Below are positions 55,101-61,032 of a stretch of 64,000 bases of DNA, one piece after another (position 1 is the first letter of the stretch; the number at the start of each line of letters is the position of its first letter). The stretch spans positions 62,001 through 126,000 of the forward strand of contig NZ_RBZM01000006.1 in NCBI RefSeq assembly GCF_003628305.1, read 5' to 3'. Below the pieces are notes generated by a model. The model worked only from the letters and a program-made list of their open reading frames with translations. It was not told where the DNA came from and searched no databases. A program made the position numbers and the translations under genes. This DNA comes from Cohnella endophytica (lineage in GTDB: Bacteria > Bacillota > Bacilli > Paenibacillales > Paenibacillaceae).

Positions 55101-55286
55101 ACTGCCGATGCAAGCGCAACGTTTACGGATGCATCTCAATTCTCTGCCTGGGCTACACCGTACGTGAAGGAAGCGGCAGCGCTTGAGCTGATCCGCGGCC
55201 GGGCAGAGGGATTGTTCGTACCGAAGGGCCTCTCCACTCGCGCAGAAGCTGCTCAAGTGATCTATGGGTTACTGAATCTGCAATAG
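49113..55286 (+). CDS. Giant SLH-anchored surface protein with unassigned catalytic-like core
   Basis: A 2057-residue exported protein. I chose ATG 49113 because GGAGG lies about 10 nt upstream and it opens a clean signal peptide (cleavage near LHA-ADA). Order: N-terminal beta domain (30-240); FN3 (243-336); DUF1349-like sandwich (340-525); a core of about 600 residues (530-1130), helical first (530-870) then beta-rich (870-1130; YVKPNWGMGTEVTY, VVRWHSDLPNPLFRMSV, SWYHQTPFEV); Big_2 (1135-1215); LamG-like sandwich (1223-1407) shared with the 61033 protein; three Big_2 repeats (1415-1673); pre-SLH module (1690-1875); three SLH domains (1880-2057). The helical-then-beta plan recalls polysaccharide lyases and (alpha/alpha) hydrolases, but I find no family signature. 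A surface enzyme for a pectic or arabinogalactan substrate is inference. Confidence 0.85.
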   Translation: MVVKSKKIVSLLLAFILAFGNMPALHAADAVPEVWVNLLQADMDTHFDGGINPFTMDKTDTGGSQKIVQINGNNAVEFRDSSSPGGNLGSYFYFQLTKGKLISRINEIYSMPVGTEPVEFVLEYKLLRSVASDKPVPNNINAELQFGPYDDAFFVPRFPLGSPTPSITGTAAYKNTEPNAFKTVNDSDIPGYRFKIKPNGGKKLITSFKIAFGVRVNTDGTDEAIVVDDLAVYEVTHDGGADTEPPTAPTGLTAAAIKDTSVNLSWTASTDNVGVTGYDIYQNGQLVGKVGGDVTSYTANGMTPNTTYIYTVKARDVMGNISAPSNVLSVTTNPSTSGLPEPFGNQDIGAVKLAGSASYDEGTDTFIVTASGKDIFDNADEFHYVYRPWTGDGQIIAHVTSMENSVAWTKAGVMIRGNMTSGSPHVMTAVSPGNGVFYGDRLVSGGASTVTKGSTAAAPYWVKMTREGNLITSYDSEDGINWNLIKQQNVNLPETVYFGLALTSHSVNLLSKAKFENVSIGDLPPAESNYSPYPGTIETRRDWLWNKVKTMSTKGSLPMNIVQYVAQIIDGQRVSENLKKLDDMFKAHDWEEYKTVSKMYAYLLVGDKFDDAMKQHVKDYFAGYKYAKLNQTENLRISNYVSGYLVGQYLPDVVDLAEPYPRTFPYNEGNGNSGATLKSINRANIEEMIDKGVKYGWAEYESPEYTFMTYMCLNAVYQYTDEPDFKQKVKMAMDVMWFEWANDWIDGTFISTSNRAKGDSVSASDLTWRAADHTALSWMYFGGHRAQQGIGESDLMVPSAIRPYLEYMGMVYAPGMTYTPPEMAIQIGRKADKDYLSRKTNLMNSSGNNLKTYRTTYVKPNWGMGTEVTYNRVDNWIEDIPVVVRWHSDLPNPLFRMSVDQGTSTIGNYDQPENHRIMQDGKAAVGVYQSLSGPNATDNYLNAMFPDTGSIKTKDEQGGWVFSDTGPMYFAYKMIKPYSWYHQTPFEVANKVKTTGSQHPTASLSYSYNILRSQADKNGWVLETADASEYADFASFKNAVLTRTTVDSSHIDEAIPRLIYKNLDGHVMDITFDRAKDPYNNTHKIDGVAIDYNAYKLFDTPWLQQEKNSNIFTASYGSEILTYDFANWTITNTDPNVIVDVTGVSLNASALTVGAGKTADLKAILEPGNATNRAVTWKSQNTNVATVSANGKVTAIAPGKTVITATTEEGSFTAECTVTVVIEPLLADSFENGLINWESYSNLVWQIQGSGTNAQLKGSTTLTGPQRIMVKASLLPYTVGNYSIAFTATTDSFRTMFRYVDGTNYYFLEFKNKNFVAMWKYANSGTPVQVGTTVDINAVIPGFDLAESHRYNIEVNGEVFKLSIDETLITTFNDSSLQAGGVGFALKSVGPAVNLLVDEVLIKPIVADAVKVDVTGVTLNPSTVSLTAGGSATLLATVTPAEATNKAVTWGTSNSSIVTVDSSGKVTAVGAGTAVITVTTTDGDHTASSEVTVTAAEVSVPVTGVSLNPSTVSLTAGGSATLLATVTPAEATNKAVTWGTSNSSIASVDSSGKVTAVGAGTAVITVTTTDGDHTASSEVTVTAAEVSVPVTGISMDQETLSLKTGDTATLQATISPVDATNKAVTWSTSNPLFATVDNNGKVTAVGAGNVVITVTTVDGGYTASCNVTVTDTPPTTTGTGNDQPVTPSASGIITVPANSLKNGSNGRSTVEVPANTTEVKIPANAASLLAENNLEVKTDKLALEIPSALFKQLAGQISAEELQGSTISLKLEPLKSSESQALLAKGQQLANAAIKHGSDVYELSLTLTTASGGTKKLTKFDQPITIRLKIDSSMNPKLTGIYYLSDEGQLEWIGGKYVDGEMIAEIQHFSKYAVFEVKKDFADLATNHWAYNVIQELADKQIIQGTSAAKFEPGRSITRAEFTAMLVNALKLTKSGENSFADVPADKWYAQAVSIAYEAGIVTGTGATTFDPNGLITREQMVTMTMKAYRSINGNMTADASATFTDASQFSAWATPYVKEAAALELIRGRAEGLFVPKGLSTRAEAAQVIYGLLNLQ
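53361..54132 (+). repeat. Tandem Big_2-encoding repeats, 264-bp period
   Basis: Units start at 53361, 53625 and 53889. The first two are almost identical in DNA (only scattered differences), the third is clearly diverged. They encode bacterial Ig-like Big_2 domains in the stalk before the pre-SLH module. The near identity suggests recent duplication or gene conversion. Confidence 0.9.
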
Positions 55287-55297
55287 AATTTTAATGG

Positions 55298-55337
55298 GTG
55301 TATCGGATGCCATCCGCCAAGATGGCGTCCGATATAC
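55298..55337 (+). terminator. Strong stem-loop ending the SLH gene
   Basis: A 17-bp stem with two G-T pairs (55298-55314 with 55321-55337, loop CGCCAA) begins 12 nt after the SLH protein stop. The tail (TATCATTC) is weak in T, so it could be a terminator or a stable 3' end. Confidence 0.65.
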
Positions 55338-55423
55338 TATCATTCAAACAATGCCGGATTGCGCGTTGCTGCGGTCGGGCGCTCTTTCTTGCTGCCCAAA
55401 TTCATGCTGGAGGTACCACAAAC

Positions 55424-57226
55424 ATGCCATTTGCACAGAAATCAAGACAGGATCACTATCAACTGATAGGCAGCGGAGACAGGTTTCAGTCGATTGTTGA
55501 AGTAGAAACTCCCGAGGAAGGCATTGACCTTGTTCATATTCGAATTACGGCTGACTCGCCGGATACGCCGCCGGTATTTCGGCTGATCTGGAAGCATCCG
55601 ATTGTCGATATCCACGGCGTGTGGCACCCGAACGGTTATCGCAACCGTGGGCTCGCGCCGGATTGGACTAGCGGCTACACAAGCAAGTCTACGAATTCGG
55701 CGCCGGTCGTAAGTCTATTTAGCAGCACTGGCCAAAGCCGAATGACATTCGCCTACTCGGATACGCTCAATCCGGTTGTGTGCAAGGCTGGAGTCAACGA
55801 AGAGCTGGCGGAGTTTCATTGTTCGATTCATTTATTCGAGGAGCCGACATCCCCGATCGACAATTACGAGGCAACGCTTCGAGTAGATTATCGTGATCGG
55901 GCCTATTACGACTGCCTGAACGATGTACAGATGTGGTGGAGCGGATTCCCGGGCTTAACTCCGTCACCGGTTCCTGCCCCAGCGCGTGAGCCAATGTATT
56001 CAACTTGGTACAGCTTTCATCAAGACGTCGAGCCGGAAGCGATTGAGGAACAGTGCCGGTTGGCGAAAGCATTAGGCTGCGAGACGGTCATCGTAGATGA
56101 CGGCTGGCAAACGGCCAACAGCGTGCGCGGTTATGCCTACTGCGGCGATTGGGAGGTCTGCACGGACAAGATACCGGATATGAAGGCTCATGTCGAACGG
56201 GTTCATAGCCTCGGAATGAAATATATGCTGTGGTATTCCGTACCCTTCGTTGGGATACACAGTAAAACTTGGGATCGATTCCGCGACAAGATGCTGTACA
56301 CCATCGAATCACGGGGCTGGGGAATCGTGGACCCAAGATTTCCGGAGATCAGGGAATATTTGATCGGAATTTATGAACGGGCGATGCACGAATGGAATTT
56401 GGACGGCTTCAAGCTGGACTTTGTGGATAGCTTTAATCTGCCCGAGGAGAAGAAACAGGAATACGGCTGGGGAAGGGACTACGTCTCGGTACCGGAGGCG
56501 GTTGATCGGCTTATGTCCGATATTATGGACCGGCTTCGAGCGATTAATCCGGAGGTCATGATCGAATTTCGTCAAAGCTATGTGGGGCCATATATGCGCA
56601 AATACGGCAATATGTTCAGAGCGGCGGATTGCCCCAATGATTCTCTCGAGAACAGAGTCCGGACTCTGGATATTCGTCTGCTATGCGGCGATACGGCTGC
56701 ACACGCCGATATGTTGATGTGGCATCCGGAGGATCCCGTGGAGAGCGCAGCGCTACAGCTTATCAACGTGCTGTTCGCGGTGCCGCAAATCTCCGTTAAG
56801 CTTGATCGATTGCCGGAGGAGCATGTCGAGATGGTTGCGTATTGGCTTAGCTTCTGGAACGAGCATCGTGGCGTCCTACTGGACGGACGATTGGAGCCGC
56901 ATCATCCTGAGCTCATGTACCCGCTCGTCGAAGCGAGCGATTCCGACAAGCTAATTGCCGCAGTGTATCAGCGAACGATCGTTACGCTAGATCGCGACCG
57001 CAAGTTGCCAAAGACAATTATTCTTATAAACGGCACAAGGAGCGAGGGAGTGTATATTGAGCTGGCAGCAGACGGTGGAAGCCGGGAGATAGAGATCAAG
57101 GACTGCAAGGGGAACGTCGTTGAACGCTCTACGCTGCCGCTGCGATCCGGCGTTCGACGACTCCATGTTCCGCCGGCTGGCGTCATCACCTTAACGGAAA
57201 ATGATCGCAACTCTCTCATCAGGTGA
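55424..57226 (+). CDS. GH36-type alpha-galactosidase (cytosolic, clan GH-D)
   Basis: A 600-residue protein without a signal peptide. It has an N-terminal beta domain (1-180), then a TIM barrel (about 190-500) with VIVDDGWQ and probable nucleophile Asp332 in GFKLDFVDS (the K-x-D motif of clan GH-D). The candidate acid/base Asp lies in RAADCPNDS. A C-terminal beta domain follows. ATG 55424 is chosen because GGAGGT lies 9 nt before it. The frame is open further upstream to 55298 but that part overlaps the stem-loop. It is shorter than typical 720-residue GH36 enzymes, closer to the short raffinose-synthase-like group. It likely removes alpha-galactose or a related sugar from imported oligosaccharides. 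Confidence 0.85.
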   Translation: MPFAQKSRQDHYQLIGSGDRFQSIVEVETPEEGIDLVHIRITADSPDTPPVFRLIWKHPIVDIHGVWHPNGYRNRGLAPDWTSGYTSKSTNSAPVVSLFSSTGQSRMTFAYSDTLNPVVCKAGVNEELAEFHCSIHLFEEPTSPIDNYEATLRVDYRDRAYYDCLNDVQMWWSGFPGLTPSPVPAPAREPMYSTWYSFHQDVEPEAIEEQCRLAKALGCETVIVDDGWQTANSVRGYAYCGDWEVCTDKIPDMKAHVERVHSLGMKYMLWYSVPFVGIHSKTWDRFRDKMLYTIESRGWGIVDPRFPEIREYLIGIYERAMHEWNLDGFKLDFVDSFNLPEEKKQEYGWGRDYVSVPEAVDRLMSDIMDRLRAINPEVMIEFRQSYVGPYMRKYGNMFRAADCPNDSLENRVRTLDIRLLCGDTAAHADMLMWHPEDPVESAALQLINVLFAVPQISVKLDRLPEEHVEMVAYWLSFWNEHRGVLLDGRLEPHHPELMYPLVEASDSDKLIAAVYQRTIVTLDRDRKLPKTIILINGTRSEGVYIELAADGGSREIEIKDCKGNVVERSTLPLRSGVRRLHVPPAGVITLTENDRNSLIR

Positions 57227-57307
57227 CCTGATAAATATGACTTTTCACGGGTATTATCGTCCTTCATTCCGGTTTTCCGGCTCTATTTTTTCAGATAAGC
57301 TAGCTAA

Positions 57308-57321
57308 TGGAAGCACTTACA
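57308..57321 (+). promoter_or_regulatory. Weak candidate cre site
   Basis: TGGAAGCACTTACA matches the cre pattern except that the central CG is CA. It lies 42 nt before the permease operon start. Low confidence because the core is altered. Confidence 0.25.
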
Positions 57322-57362
57322 TGATTGCTAAACAGCTAGAGAGAAGATAGGAGGAAAGCAAG

Positions 57363-58313
57363 ATGGAGCTGGTTGCCGCCAAGAAGACCAAAGAAAGAGC
57401 GCCGATGCCCAGGTGGAAGCTCAAGCAGATCTGGAAATACAAATTATTATACATTTTACTGCTTCCCGCATTTGTATGGGTTTTCATTTTCGATTACCTC
57501 CCTCTTAACGGGATCAGAATCGCATTTATGGATTACAACATAATTCAAGGTTTCCCGGCGAGCCATTGGGTTGGACCGAAGTATTTCAAAATGCTCTTCG
57601 AGTCTGAGATGTTCCGCAACGCGTTCATGAATACGTTGCTCATCAGCCTGTACAAGATGATTAGCGGTTTCCTGGCTCCGATTGTGTTAGCTCTTGCATT
57701 AAATGAAATCCGCACGATGTGGTTTAAGAAGACGCTTCAAACCGCCGTTTATTTACCGAGATTCGTGTCATGGGTTGTATATGGGGGAATTATTACCATC
57801 CTGCTCTCGCCAGAAACCGGTATTATCAACAAAATCATTGAGTTCTTCGGCGGAAAACCGGCGTACCTGCTCGTTGAACCGAATTACTTCCGGACCATCC
57901 TTGTCGTAACTGACGCGCTTAAAGAGATGGGGTGGGCAGCAATTATCTATATCGCCGCCATCGCCGGACTTAATCCAGAGGTTTACGAAGCAGCCACGAT
58001 GGATGGAGCTACAAGGTTTAAGAAGATGCTTCACGTCACCTTGCCGGGTATAACCGGAACGATCATTGTCATTTTCATCCTAAGAGTGGGATACGTGATG
58101 AGCGCCGGATTGGATCAGATCATCAACTTGTACAATCCGATGGTTTTCGAGGTGGGGGACATTCTCGATACTTACATCTACAGAGTAGGAATCGAGCAGT
58201 TTAACCTTAGCCTTGCGGCCGCAGCAGATGTAATCAAGGGTGTCATCGGATTTGTGCTGGTGCTTATCGCGAACCAAATCGCCAAGAAAGTCAATGATTC
58301 GGGTATTTTCTGA
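57363..58313 (+). CDS. Sugar ABC transporter permease, LplB type
   Basis: A 316-residue LplB-type permease with a Lys/Arg-rich cytosolic start, six predicted membrane segments (first: YKLLYILLLPAFVWVFIF) and EAA loop EAATMDGATRFKKMLHVTLP (about residues 209-228). ATAGGAGGAAAG precedes ATG 57363. The LplC-type partner starts 19 nt after the stop. It is the first gene of a permease-permease-binding protein operon with the same order as 42455-45907. Confidence 0.93.
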   Translation: MELVAAKKTKERAPMPRWKLKQIWKYKLLYILLLPAFVWVFIFDYLPLNGIRIAFMDYNIIQGFPASHWVGPKYFKMLFESEMFRNAFMNTLLISLYKMISGFLAPIVLALALNEIRTMWFKKTLQTAVYLPRFVSWVVYGGIITILLSPETGIINKIIEFFGGKPAYLLVEPNYFRTILVVTDALKEMGWAAIIYIAAIAGLNPEVYEAATMDGATRFKKMLHVTLPGITGTIIVIFILRVGYVMSAGLDQIINLYNPMVFEVGDILDTYIYRVGIEQFNLSLAAAADVIKGVIGFVLVLIANQIAKKVNDSGIF

Positions 58314-58332
58314 CAAGGGGGGGAGAAATCCT

Positions 58333-59208
58333 ATGAAGCTCACAAGAGGGGAGTCCGTATTCGTCGCCTCCAACTATATTTTTCTCACGATCCTAACCTT
58401 AATCATTATTATTCCTTTTTGGTACGTCATATCCGTCTCGATTACGCCTTACCATCTATTCAGCGAGAAGAACGGAATGATCCTATTCCCATCTAACTTC
58501 AGCTTGGACTATTACAAATATTTATTGAAAGATGGCTCGATGATCTATACCGCTTATGGGAACACGCTCCGTAACACGGTGGGAGGCGTTGCGCTTGCCT
58601 TGTTTCTCACCGTTACTGCAGCCTATGCTCTGGCGGAGAAAAAACTGCCCGGCAGGCGGATCATTATGGTGTATTTTGTGCTCACGATGCTCTTCAAGGG
58701 CGGGATGATCCCCACCTACATTACGATCAAGCAATTGGGTCTGCTGAATACGAACTATGTCCTCATATTGATCATGGCCTACAGCGCATTCAACATGATC
58801 ATCATGAAGTCATTCTTCGAAGGCATTCCCGAGAGCTTGCGAGAATCCGCTTCGATTGACGGAGCCTCCGAGTTCAGAATATTGTGGCGGATCGTGCTCC
58901 CTCTGTCTATGCCGGTCATCGCAACCGTCGGACTTCTCTATCTAGTCGTATATTGGAACGATTTCTTCAATGCCTTGCTGTATGTGACCGATTGGCACAA
59001 AGCACCTGTACAGCTCGTGCTTCGAACCATTATTGCCAGCTCCAGTCTTCCTCCTGAACTGCTTGAGCAAGCGGGAACGGCGCCACCGCCAACGATTGGC
59101 ATTCAGATGGCCGCGATCGTGATCGTGGCACTGCCGATGATGGTTATCTACCCGTTCATTCAAAGGTTTTTCGAGCAGGGGATGTTGATTGGATCGGTTA
59201 AAGGTTAG
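58333..59208 (+). CDS. Sugar ABC transporter permease, LplC type
   Basis: A 291-residue permease with six predicted membrane segments, EAA loop RESASIDGASEFRILWRIVL (about residues 188-207) and the LplC-type end FFEQGMLIGSVKG. ATG 58333 is chosen because of the GGGGGGGAGA ribosome site just upstream. The frame is open to 58240 but that would overlap the previous gene by 74 nt. Confidence 0.93.
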   Translation: MKLTRGESVFVASNYIFLTILTLIIIIPFWYVISVSITPYHLFSEKNGMILFPSNFSLDYYKYLLKDGSMIYTAYGNTLRNTVGGVALALFLTVTAAYALAEKKLPGRRIIMVYFVLTMLFKGGMIPTYITIKQLGLLNTNYVLILIMAYSAFNMIIMKSFFEGIPESLRESASIDGASEFRILWRIVLPLSMPVIATVGLLYLVVYWNDFFNALLYVTDWHKAPVQLVLRTIIASSSLPPELLEQAGTAPPPTIGIQMAAIVIVALPMMVIYPFIQRFFEQGMLIGSVKG

Positions 59209-59289
59209 GCGCTTGTTCGTTACCGCCGGTTTATCCCCACCAGGGTAAATATAAATGAAAAGGATTTCATCCAAGGAGGTCAATTGTAC

Positions 59290-60951
59290 ATGTCAAAACA
59301 AAAGAAAAAGCGGTCTTATGGCTTAGTTGCAGCTGTACTGGCTGGCGTGTTATTGGTTACCGGATGCAGCAAGGGCAATGATGCAAGCAATGCTTCCCCT
59401 TCCCTTACTCCTTCCGCATCGCCATCGGCATCAAGCTCGGAGTCAGCACCGGCGTCGCCCCAAGCAGAGGAGCCTTACGAACTCAAATGGTTGAAGGCCC
59501 AAGATATATCCAAGCCTTACGATCCGGCGCAAGACGTCGTCAAGCAAGCGATCGAAGAGAAGCTGAACATCAAGATCATTCCTGAAATGGTGGATGTCCA
59601 GCAGTATAAAACAAAGCTTAATCTGAAAATGGCAAGCGGCGATATTCCTGATGTGGTAAGAATCGACTTCGCCGATGATTTCCAGAAGTATGCGCAACAA
59701 GGCGCATTTGTCGACCTTACGGATCTTATCAACGAGACGGATACGCCGAATATTATGCGTGAGGTTTCGCCGGAAGTATTCGAGAAGGCGAAAGTTAACG
59801 GCAAAATCTATGGCATTCCGTACCAAGGCGGACCTGGAGCAGGATACCGTTGGGATTTGGTAATGCGGAAGGATTACTTGAAGGAAATCGGTGCCGAGGT
59901 TCCGCAAACGCTGGACGAGTATTACAACGTTCTGAAAACGATCAAAGCGAAGTATAAGGATGTCATTCCGTTAGGCGGATATACGGCACAAATCGGCGAG
60001 CAGAAATTCGCGAACAACTCCTTTGACAATATCTTCGGCGCTTTCGGCGTGACGCCGGGCTTCTTCACGGAGAAGGACGGAAAGTTCAGCAATTATGACA
60101 TTGAGCCGCAAATGAAAGAAGCTCTTCTATTCCTGCAAAAAATGTATAAGGAAGGCCTCATCGACAAGGAGTTCGCGACGATCAAGGAAGAGCAGCTGCG
60201 GACGAAGCTATACAGCGGCAAGCTGTTCTCCTGGATGGGCTGGTGGTCTACGGCGGGCGGATACGATACGCAGATTGAAACGAACATGCTGATCAAAAGC
60301 GGGGATCTGAAGTCTGATGGAACTCTCCCGGATCAATCCAATGAAGAGTACAAATATTTGACTTTGAAGGACTCGCTTGTCGGTCCTGACGGCACGGCAG
60401 TAGCTCCGGCCGGGGCTCCATTCAGCCAGATGAACGCGATCAGCGTGAAAACGAAGGATCCGAAGAAGGTACTAGCTATAATCGAACAATCCTTGTCCCC
60501 GGAAAACCAAATGCTGACCGTATGGGGAATCGAAGGGGAAGATTACAAGATCGATAACGGTTCGATGAAAGCGGTAACCGATTTGGTCGATCCGACAACG
60601 ATGAAGGATAAAGACGGGAAATACCGTGGTATTCAGAGCTATCTGTTTGCCCCGGGATTGAAAGGCTGGCCGCGTTATCTGGAATCGCTGCCGTTGCGGT
60701 TCTCCGAGTCGTTGGGCGTGGCGATCAATAACAAATACCAAATTACAGATGCTTCGAACTACCTGGAATCTCCGACGAAAATCGCCAAGCTGGTAGAATT
60801 GAACACGATGCGTGATGCCACATTTACGCAAATCATCATGGGCGGCGATATTAAGAAGTTCGACGATTTCGTTGAAAAATGGAAGTCTCAGGGCGGTACG
60901 CAAATCCTGAGCGAGCTGGAAGCGTCCTTCAAGACAAAATCAGGCAAATAA
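59290..60951 (+). CDS. Oligosaccharide-binding lipoprotein (family 1, LplA-like)
   Basis: A 553-residue binding lipoprotein with lipobox LVTGC (Cys26), a long Ser/Pro/Ala-rich spacer (30-60) and a two-lobe fold (IYGIPYQGGPG; KDYLKEIGAEVPQTLDEY). GGAGGT lies 9 nt before ATG 59290; a TTG at 59284 is too close to the ribosome site. It completes the importer with the two permeases upstream. A terminator follows, and the large secreted hydrolase comes next, which may produce the imported ligand. Confidence 0.93.
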   Translation: MSKQKKKRSYGLVAAVLAGVLLVTGCSKGNDASNASPSLTPSASPSASSSESAPASPQAEEPYELKWLKAQDISKPYDPAQDVVKQAIEEKLNIKIIPEMVDVQQYKTKLNLKMASGDIPDVVRIDFADDFQKYAQQGAFVDLTDLINETDTPNIMREVSPEVFEKAKVNGKIYGIPYQGGPGAGYRWDLVMRKDYLKEIGAEVPQTLDEYYNVLKTIKAKYKDVIPLGGYTAQIGEQKFANNSFDNIFGAFGVTPGFFTEKDGKFSNYDIEPQMKEALLFLQKMYKEGLIDKEFATIKEEQLRTKLYSGKLFSWMGWWSTAGGYDTQIETNMLIKSGDLKSDGTLPDQSNEEYKYLTLKDSLVGPDGTAVAPAGAPFSQMNAISVKTKDPKKVLAIIEQSLSPENQMLTVWGIEGEDYKIDNGSMKAVTDLVDPTTMKDKDGKYRGIQSYLFAPGLKGWPRYLESLPLRFSESLGVAINNKYQITDASNYLESPTKIAKLVELNTMRDATFTQIIMGGDIKKFDDFVEKWKSQGGTQILSELEASFKTKSGK

Positions 60952-60965
60952 TATTCGTATATCCC

Positions 60966-61006
60966 AAAGCCCCCGCCATGGTTTTCCTGAAATGGCGGGG
61001 GTCTTT
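60966..61006 (+). terminator. Rho-independent terminator or attenuator
   Basis: A perfect 10-bp GC-rich stem (60970-60979 with 60992-61001), extended by AAAG/CTTT-type pairing and ending in TCTTT, 18 nt after the binding-protein stop. The next gene starts 26 nt later, so some readthrough is possible. Confidence 0.8.
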
Positions 61007-61032
61007 AGACCATTATGGAAGGTGGTTATCGA

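Noticed and set aside
6124-57257. ACGGGTATTAT shared by the spacers at 6124 and 57247
   Set aside because: An 11-mer shared by two places in 64 kb is expected many times by chance and the flanks do not match beyond it.
57258-57300. Terminator after the alpha-galactosidase gene
   Set aside because: CCGG-TTTT-CCGG is followed by CTCTATTTTTTC, but the stem is only 4 bp, too short to call.
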